Below, piece after piece: positions 57,925 to 64,000 of a stretch of DNA of 64,000 nucleotides. The DNA comes from Letharia columbiana (lineage: Eukaryota > Ascomycota > Lecanoromycetes > Lecanorales > Parmeliaceae): positions 186,001 through 250,000 of the forward strand of contig NW_023501080.1 of the NCBI RefSeq assembly GCF_014066305.1, written 5' to 3'. Under the pieces are notes generated by a model. The model was not told where the DNA came from and did not search any database. It saw only the letters and a list, made by a program, of their open reading frames with translations. Both the position numbers and the translations under genes were made by a program. The stretch's first letter is position 1; each line of letters begins with the position of its first letter.

Positions 57925-58881
57925 ATCGATGCTCGTTCGTAAGGTCGAGCGAACCCATCTTGAGGGATTGGCAGCCCTATATGCTTTCGCGTTGCATTTT
58001 CTGGGCTCCAAGCCATGCAGCTTCCCCGCCTGTCAGATTCTTTTTGTTTCTTCAGCTGCCCCTCGGTCTAGCCGGATGAGGCTGCAGGTGGGCAGATTCG
58101 GGGAAAGGTCAAAGGTACTACCTAGGTACCTCATTTGCCGGTATCCGAGGCAGTAGAGGAAGCTTGGATGTCATCAATAGAGGCACAGACTGATGGGATC
58201 CAATCTTCGTGCCTTACGTAACCTCAGCTCAAGCTGAGCTGGCTGGCGGGAAGGATCCAAGCCCAGAGAAATAAAGGAAGGGAACAGTCACTACTTTACT
58301 CTAGCGCATTGGCGGGCAGCGTTTACGAGCCTACTTGAGTCATGAATCGAGAAAATTGGGACCTTGGGGGCGGGGAGTCTGATTTACTGTCAAGTGGAAG
58401 ACAAGAAAGAAGTCATCTAATTGTGATCGATATCCTATCTACCACACAGCGACACTACGCTGGCGCTCTCGCACGTAAAAACAACGCAGGCCTCGCCATC
58501 ATCGTTCTTCTAATGCAAGTCGTTATCATAATCCGGTTCCAACAAAGGATTCAGCGCCAGCTGATCGGGTAAGTCTATTTGAGTACACAGGCCAATCACA
58601 ATACAACCGAAGAAGTGGGAAAAACCATATCCTGCTGGTAGCGAATGTCGAATAAATAACATCTGTTGCATGCTGAAAGTGAAATGGAAGCAACGAGTGA
58701 CCTTCAAGGCTTTCCTGCTCTTCTAATGGTATTGAAACAAATGTCCAATAGTGATGGATTAGTCCCATAATATGCTGCGCCCTGCAATGACTTTGGGTAT
58801 ATTCCGTGAAGAAGAGCAAGTCTAAAACTCCAAAGGACTCCATATCAATTTCAAATGTAGTGGGAGGAGGCCGCCGTTAGG
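57925..58881. other. intergenic spacer
   Basis: Promoter of the alpha-galactosidase and 3' end of the phospholipase C gene, both minus strand. Only short ORFs. Confidence 0.5.
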
Positions 58882-61800
58882 CTAATAGCAGCCTCCGTCA
58901 AGGCTCGACTTCTCGCCGCTCGTATCTTTGCTCATGCTCGTAGTTGTGCTCGTGCTTGTGCTCGTGCTTGTCCTTTCTGTCCGTCTTCCGTTCTTCTTCT
59001 CCACGGATTTTGTCCTTGCGAACACTGCCTTCTGAAACTTGTTTTTGAATCTTCCGCCCTTCTCGGGGACGGGATCTTCCCTCTCGATCGTCACGGGCTC
59101 TTCCTTTTTGATCTTGCAGAACAGAGCGGCGCAATTGAACTGGTCTCCGTTATGATCGTACAAGCGTAGGTGACGGTATCCTTGCTCGAGACTGCTCAAT
59201 TTGGCTGTAAATGTAGCCAGTGGATCCGCATTGGGGTTTGTATTGAAGCTTCTCCCGTCTGGGGAGTTCCACACAGTCCATCTCACAAATACCAGGCTAG
59301 GGTACTTGGTTTCCAGCGACAGCTTGAAGCTGTCGTTGAAGACAGGATTGAAGCCGTTGGCTTGCACCACATGTGTGCGTCTACGATGTGGTGATCCTAT
59401 GCCAGACATACCGTTGCGCGCGGAAGCATCAGACCCGCCTTCACCCGAAGCGACGCCCTTGCCTTTGTCTTCGGCGCTGAACATCTCGATCTCAACGTAG
59501 GGATCAAGTGCGCCATCTAGGGCTACTCCTCGAGGCCGAGGTAGCTGTTGGGCGGAAATTATGTCGACAGAGAAGCGAATCAATTTCTTTTGAATCTTGC
59601 CCAGGCCGTGGATGGAGGGTTCCGAGATCTCTTCTTGTATCGACAGTGATTCCCTCAGTTCTCTTGGCTTTAGGACATAACCAAGCTTATCAGACCCACT
59701 GGCAAACATCGCTTCGTTCATCTGCATGGGAAGATCGTAGGTCTGCCAATTCAGAGCCATCATCTGAACTCCACGCCTCCAAAATACTAACGGATCCGGG
59801 TTCGTTGAATGTATTCGGTAACCTGACGGGTATACGCGCATGAGGTAGCGCATGTTGTGTTTTTCAAGCTGTGCTTTCGTGTCAGGGTCTTTGCAGAGAC
59901 GTTCATACTGACGTTCTGCAAGCGAAAATACATGATTGTACCCCTTGCTCTCGGGCAGAGTAAAGCTTTGAAACTTGAAGCCTCGGGTGTAGACACCAAG
60001 GTTGCCCAAAGATTTAATGATTTTGCTTTTGTGCCGCCGGCTAGAGCCTCCTCTCTTGAGACGAGAAGTATCATTACGTCCATTGTCACTCTCCTCGCTG
60101 GTGCTACTGATACTCGTCGTTGTCATCGAGCCTCGAGGGCCCCACATGGAGCCATCTCCCGGAGGACTCACGGATGGAGTACTGGACAAGTTGGGCGTAC
60201 TTGGTATGATAGAGTTATCGAGGATCTGAGGACGAGACCAGGGAGAGCTAAAACTTCGATCGCGGCGGCCCGGGATGTCGCGACGGCCAGCAGGTAGATC
60301 TAGGTTGAGATTGGGATCCTCCCCAGCCTTGACTTTGACCAATATCCTATTCCGGAGGTCTTCAGGAGAAGGTAATTCGTACGAGGGCGAGATCAGTGGC
60401 TCCCGAACAAGTTGCTCCCCTAGCTCCCTAGTCATGATGTCGACCATAGCCTGTTGTTGCTCAGGATTGCAGTGTACCTCGAGGGACAATATGAGAGGAT
60501 ATGGCGATGACTCGAAGGCATACTTCCCGATGACTGAGATGCAATCAGCAAAGAGAACGCTACTCGTCATGGTATGTCCATGCACGACAATAGGGCGGCC
60601 GTCTTGTCCATCCCAGCAATCTATCTCCACACAGCGACAGGCGCGCTGCAGTGCTCTGATGTAGGCTTCGGTACTCGAGCTACCCGCGACTTGCCGGCCC
60701 AAGAGGTAGGTATTATGCGAGCTAGATATGAAGTATTCATTCAACGGTTTGTCAAACTTGACTTCTGGAACCTTGAAGTCTTGTATGTTGTTGTCATGAG
60801 AACAGAGAAACTCGGAGAATGCTGCAAAGTTCATCTGCACCGAAGGATCGTCTGTTGTATCTTGACTTACCGGAACCTTGTTCGCCTGTCGCACATGTTT
60901 GATGAACACTTTGGCCCAGTGAGGGCGGTTTGCCTGGATGTTGATACCTTGGGTTTCCTGTAGAAATGCGAGGAAAGTGTCAAGAGGTATGCCTTCGTTG
61001 TTTGGATCAATCGACTTATAGATGTCCTTGATATCAGTGCGGGTCTTCAATCGACGGATGAAGTCCCTGAACTCATCAAAATTGAGGAACCCCGTCTTGT
61101 TGGTGTCGGCCTTTTCAAATTGCGCCCGAAGCATGTTCTTGGAACAGTGAATATGGAAGCTGTGGCAGAGGTTTTCGACTCCAGTGAAGTCTAGATTTTC
61201 CTCTTCATCGCGGTGAGGTGCTCCGTTGAAAAGCTTCGCCATCTCGCATCTCCAATGACCCCTCAATGTCTTCTCATTCAGACGAGATCCGGCGACACCG
61301 TCCATGAGTTCGTGGCGATACCTTTGGAGATCATCGAGGGTGGATGTCCACAACTCAAAGATGACTTGAGTGGGAGCAATGAGATGCATCGTCTTCACAG
61401 GCCGCCCCTTTGCTCGGTTCTGGTCGGCATAGATAATGGTGAACCAGCGAGACTCACATTCTAGCCCGACACCGCACTCCTCCCGGTAGTTCTTTGCGGC
61501 ACTTTGCATGCGTATCTGTTGTATATCATCGATATAGAATTGCTTTGACGCATTAGATGGGTCCCAGAAGACCTTGGCCGAGTCCGTGTCAAGGACGAAG
61601 TTAAGGTCCTTTCGCTTCTTTCTCGTGACCTTGGTAAGATGGGTGCCTTGCTGAAGTTTCGAAGGGACAATTGGAGCAATACCGCCTTTGGTCAGCGCAG
61701 GTTTCAGGGTGGTAGTTCGGTTCTCGACACTCAGACTGCCCATGCTCAATCCCAGTCCGTGGACAGGCTCTGGGTCTTCTGGGACATCCTCGATGTCTGC

Positions 61801-62325
61801 TTCAAAGTCATTGTCAATCATATCGGCATCTGGTTCAACGCCATTCTTGCTGTCGCTTCTGCGGCGTAACATGACAGGGCCAGAGCTGCGATCACGATTC
61901 GACAGATGCTTGGATGACGGGCGACGACGCAGTCTATTTGCAGCGCCGCGTGATATCCTCCGTATCAGTCCAGGCGACTTGCTTGCAGCGATAGCTTCAC
62001 TCATGGCGCTGTGGAATTTTGGCATGGTGGAGTCGGGCAACTGCAGAGGTGTAGGAGAGAAATCGGAAGGGATGTTGCGTCCCCGTGGGCCTTCGGGCGA
62101 CGACTGTAATGAGAGTGTCGCAGGACTTGCTGTTGATGAGGGTCCATTAGGTGTAGCTGCCGTGGCAGGAGTCACGGTCAACGGGACAGAAGTATTGATG
62201 TATTGCTTGGATGTGGATTGGGCAGACGGTATCGGAGACGGCCAGCATCTTTTACCGTTTGTCATGCTCGGTGACGAAGTTGTGGCCGTAGGAGCCATGT
62301 TGTATGACCTTGAGCGAGTATTCAC
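58882..62325 (-). CDS. PLC1: phosphoinositide-specific phospholipase C
   Basis: A single exon of 1147 residues (or 1138 if the second Met is used). It cleaves PIP2 to IP3 and diacylglycerol. A disordered N-terminus of about 220 residues is followed by a PH-like region (about 225-345), an EF-hand region (ADTNKTGFLNFDEF near 400), and the X domain with catalytic histidines in SSHNTYLLG (about 537) and VVHGHT (about 580). A Ser-rich linker leads to the Y domain (YTRGFKFQSF to MALNWQTYDLPMQMNEAMF, about 778-875) and a C2 domain (about 925-1060, ALDGALDPYVEIEMF). The tail is basic and then Ser/Thr-rich (TSTSTSTSTTTS). Absence of introns in 3.4 kb contrasts with the rest of the window. Confidence 0.96.
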   Translation of the reverse strand: MNTRSRSYNMAPTATTSSPSMTNGKRCWPSPIPSAQSTSKQYINTSVPLTVTPATAATPNGPSSTASPATLSLQSSPEGPRGRNIPSDFSPTPLQLPDSTMPKFHSAMSEAIAASKSPGLIRRISRGAANRLRRRPSSKHLSNRDRSSGPVMLRRRSDSKNGVEPDADMIDNDFEADIEDVPEDPEPVHGLGLSMGSLSVENRTTTLKPALTKGGIAPIVPSKLQQGTHLTKVTRKKRKDLNFVLDTDSAKVFWDPSNASKQFYIDDIQQIRMQSAAKNYREECGVGLECESRWFTIIYADQNRAKGRPVKTMHLIAPTQVIFELWTSTLDDLQRYRHELMDGVAGSRLNEKTLRGHWRCEMAKLFNGAPHRDEEENLDFTGVENLCHSFHIHCSKNMLRAQFEKADTNKTGFLNFDEFRDFIRRLKTRTDIKDIYKSIDPNNEGIPLDTFLAFLQETQGINIQANRPHWAKVFIKHVRQANKVPVSQDTTDDPSVQMNFAAFSEFLCSHDNNIQDFKVPEVKFDKPLNEYFISSSHNTYLLGRQVAGSSSTEAYIRALQRACRCVEIDCWDGQDGRPIVVHGHTMTSSVLFADCISVIGKYAFESSPYPLILSLEVHCNPEQQQAMVDIMTRELGEQLVREPLISPSYELPSPEDLRNRILVKVKAGEDPNLNLDLPAGRRDIPGRRDRSFSSPWSRPQILDNSIIPSTPNLSSTPSVSPPGDGSMWGPRGSMTTTSISSTSEESDNGRNDTSRLKRGGSSRRHKSKIIKSLGNLGVYTRGFKFQSFTLPESKGYNHVFSLAERQYERLCKDPDTKAQLEKHNMRYLMRVYPSGYRIHSTNPDPLVFWRRGVQMMALNWQTYDLPMQMNEAMFASGSDKLGYVLKPRELRESLSIQEEISEPSIHGLGKIQKKLIRFSVDIISAQQLPRPRGVALDGALDPYVEIEMFSAEDKGKGVASGEGGSDASARNGMSGIGSPHRRRTHVVQANGFNPVFNDSFKLSLETKYPSLVFVRWTVWNSPDGRSFNTNPNADPLATFTAKLSSLEQGYRHLRLYDHNGDQFNCAALFCKIKKEEPVTIEREDPVPEKGGRFKNKFQKAVFARTKSVEKKNGRRTERTSTSTSTSTTTSMSKDTSGEKSSLDGGCY

Positions 62326-64000
62326 TGGTTCGCTTCGGGTCGGGGCTCCCAGGGTTTTCGTAACGTTTCGAATCGTTTCGGAGGGTGGTGTTGGAGAAGG
62401 CTTAAATGCGCGGTAGAGGACGGGGGAGTTTGGTTATTGGCGTCTCCATCTTGCTTATCCCAGGGGAACGGCAAGGTTTGTCCAGAGGAGGTGATGGATT
62501 GAGGCAGGCAAATCGCTTACGCTCATGCAAGGCTGAGGTGTGCCTTCATGACTGCAGGCAGGCTCTGTTAGGGGAGGGGGGTGAGCTGGGGAAGTGCGCC
62601 GGAAAGTGTGCAGGTCCAATGAGGAGTCGCGTGCTCGAAAAAGCGCAGTTGACGGTGATCGCGACTAACTGGCCGTACAGAGGAGAGGGTGAAGCGATCT
62701 TACGAATCAAGAGCGAGGTGCGTTGCTGAGTCGCGCAAGACGGTGTAAGATGGACGGTGGTAGGAGGATAAAAGGGGAAAATTGCAGGAGGTAGAGATTT
62801 TTAATTTACGTGTGGTGAAATAAACTTCTCTCCTTAAAGACGGGCCCTGCGGACCAACGGTGACCTTTTTGAATCTACTAGAGTACCAAATAGGTGTGTA
62901 CCACTTTCCAGGGATCAACCTAAACGCCTCGTTCGCTTCCTTGATGGGACAGGAGTACAGCACTTGTGCGAGGCGTGGTACTTCTAGTGTCTCAATGGTC
63001 TTGGAGAAAGCTTTCTTTTTGGCCGGGTGTTTGCTGCGACTTGCGTGTTTGTGGCCAAGTAGACGACAGTGCGGCACGCAAAAGTGTTTGCAGCAGGGCT
63101 GAAGGATGGTCTCTTTTTGATCGTTGCTTACACGGGAGTCTGGAGTGGAGTTACACCGCCCAGTCTCAGCCTCGTCTCCGGCGCTCCGTTAATCTCGCTT
63201 TCGACGCACATCCAAAGTCGGATAATTAAATCCTGCTCAAAAGTCGCCTTCACTTGCACCAAACTTGTTTTTCTCATTTTTCTAGTGAGGAAAAAAGGGA
63301 AAAAAAAAAAGAGGGAGAAGAAAAAGGGAAAAAAAAAAAAAGGCTTCAGACTTCAGCCCCCTTTCCCCCTCCTTCCTTCTTCCCATCAAAGCGATTGAGT
63401 TTGTGCTTGTTCCTGATTGCTCAAAGGAAAAAAGCTTAGACACCGAACAATGCCGATGCCGCCCTCCCGTGTGTTGCATCATACAGGAAATCCTTCTACT
63501 TTACAGCGCGACAAATAATGTCTGACAGCTGCAAGTGATTGCATATCAAAGCATGCATGATTGCCTACGATCGTCAAAGAAATAAGGGGATGATGTACGT
63601 CGTCTGCAGGAAAGCGCATGCTAGTGTTCATGCACGACATTCAAATCAAAAGCCACTCCCACCACATTGGTACCCTATTAGCGATCCCGGAACTAATTGT
63701 GTGGCACGATTAGGGAGAAGACACTAGGAGGCACTCTCATCCTTGCAAGTCGCTGCAACACAACCACGCGGTCGACTCCTCGTCACGACTTCCCTCTCTC
63801 AGCAGGCCCTTGCGCGATGCGTCGAGGACACGCATCAAGCTGCCTGCTTCGGACATTCACATATGATGCTACTTTGCTCGAATACGACGGCCGTCCTCGG
63901 TCTTCCGCCACGACTAAATAATCACTGCTGGGGCGATCACAATTGACACAGTCAGCTGATGAAGCTAACAGCGCACACGGGTTATTTCCCATGGCCAAGG
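62326..64000. other. right-edge non-coding stretch
   Basis: Upstream of the phospholipase C gene. It includes a purine-only A/G tract at about 63284-63343. ORFs are all under 130 codons and featureless. A gene could begin beyond the edge. Confidence 0.5.

Overview
The window is nuclear DNA of a filamentous ascomycete. Protein genes carry short spliceosomal introns, mostly about 47-150 nt, with GTRNGT-type donors and a CTGAC/CTAAC-type branch site. Gene density is about one per 2.5 kb, and fungal families such as Zn2Cys6, DUF3425-type bZIP, SUN, histidine acid phosphatase, OYE and Dcg1 are present. Related introns shared between two unrelated genes look like introner-like elements, which were described in Dothideomycetes, so that class is my best guess (inference). 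I rebuilt exon structures by hand. For every intact multi-exon gene the exon sum is a multiple of three.

Layout. 0-5.2 kb: DBP5 helicase (+), free methionine-R-sulfoxide reductase (-, with a 5-nt microexon), divergent aldo/keto reductase (+). 5.9-12.5 kb: BTB-like protein (+), Dcg1-type Asp/Glu racemase (-), ARP2 (-), small secreted protein (+). 13.2-21.5 kb: OYE-family oxidoreductase (+), carboxymuconolactone-decarboxylase-like protein (-), Zn2Cys6 regulator (+), glutathione-dependent formaldehyde dehydrogenase (-). 22.6-27.6 kb: an unrecognised 592-residue protein (+) and spermidine synthase (+). 27.6-30.9 kb is gene-poor, with one short oxygenase-like fragment. 30.9-34.8 kb: SUN-family wall protein (+) and ERV41 cargo receptor (+). 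34.8-37.7 kb is repeat-rich and shows no gene. 37.7-45.8 kb: histidine acid phosphatase (-), UBR7/Mlo2-type protein (-), MCM2 (+). 46.1-51.0 kb: alpha/beta hydrolase, bZIP factor and RIB1, all (-). 51.8-54.3 kb: a decayed cytochrome P450 and an SDR-like gene with a frameshift. 56.0-62.3 kb: GH27 alpha-galactosidase (-) and phospholipase C (-).

The genes are mostly independent housekeeping functions (mRNA export, actin nucleation, replication licensing, polyamine, riboflavin and formaldehyde metabolism) mixed with secreted hydrolases and redox enzymes. I see no biosynthetic cluster, transposon, CRISPR array, rRNA or convincing tRNA. The most interesting signal is intronic. A phosphatase intron and an alpha-galactosidase intron align over nearly their whole length although their host exons are unrelated, and a more diverged relative sits in the phosphatase gene. 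Other splicing oddities are a start codon alone in its exon, a 5-nt and a 15-nt microexon, an 8-nt terminal exon and a GC-AG intron.
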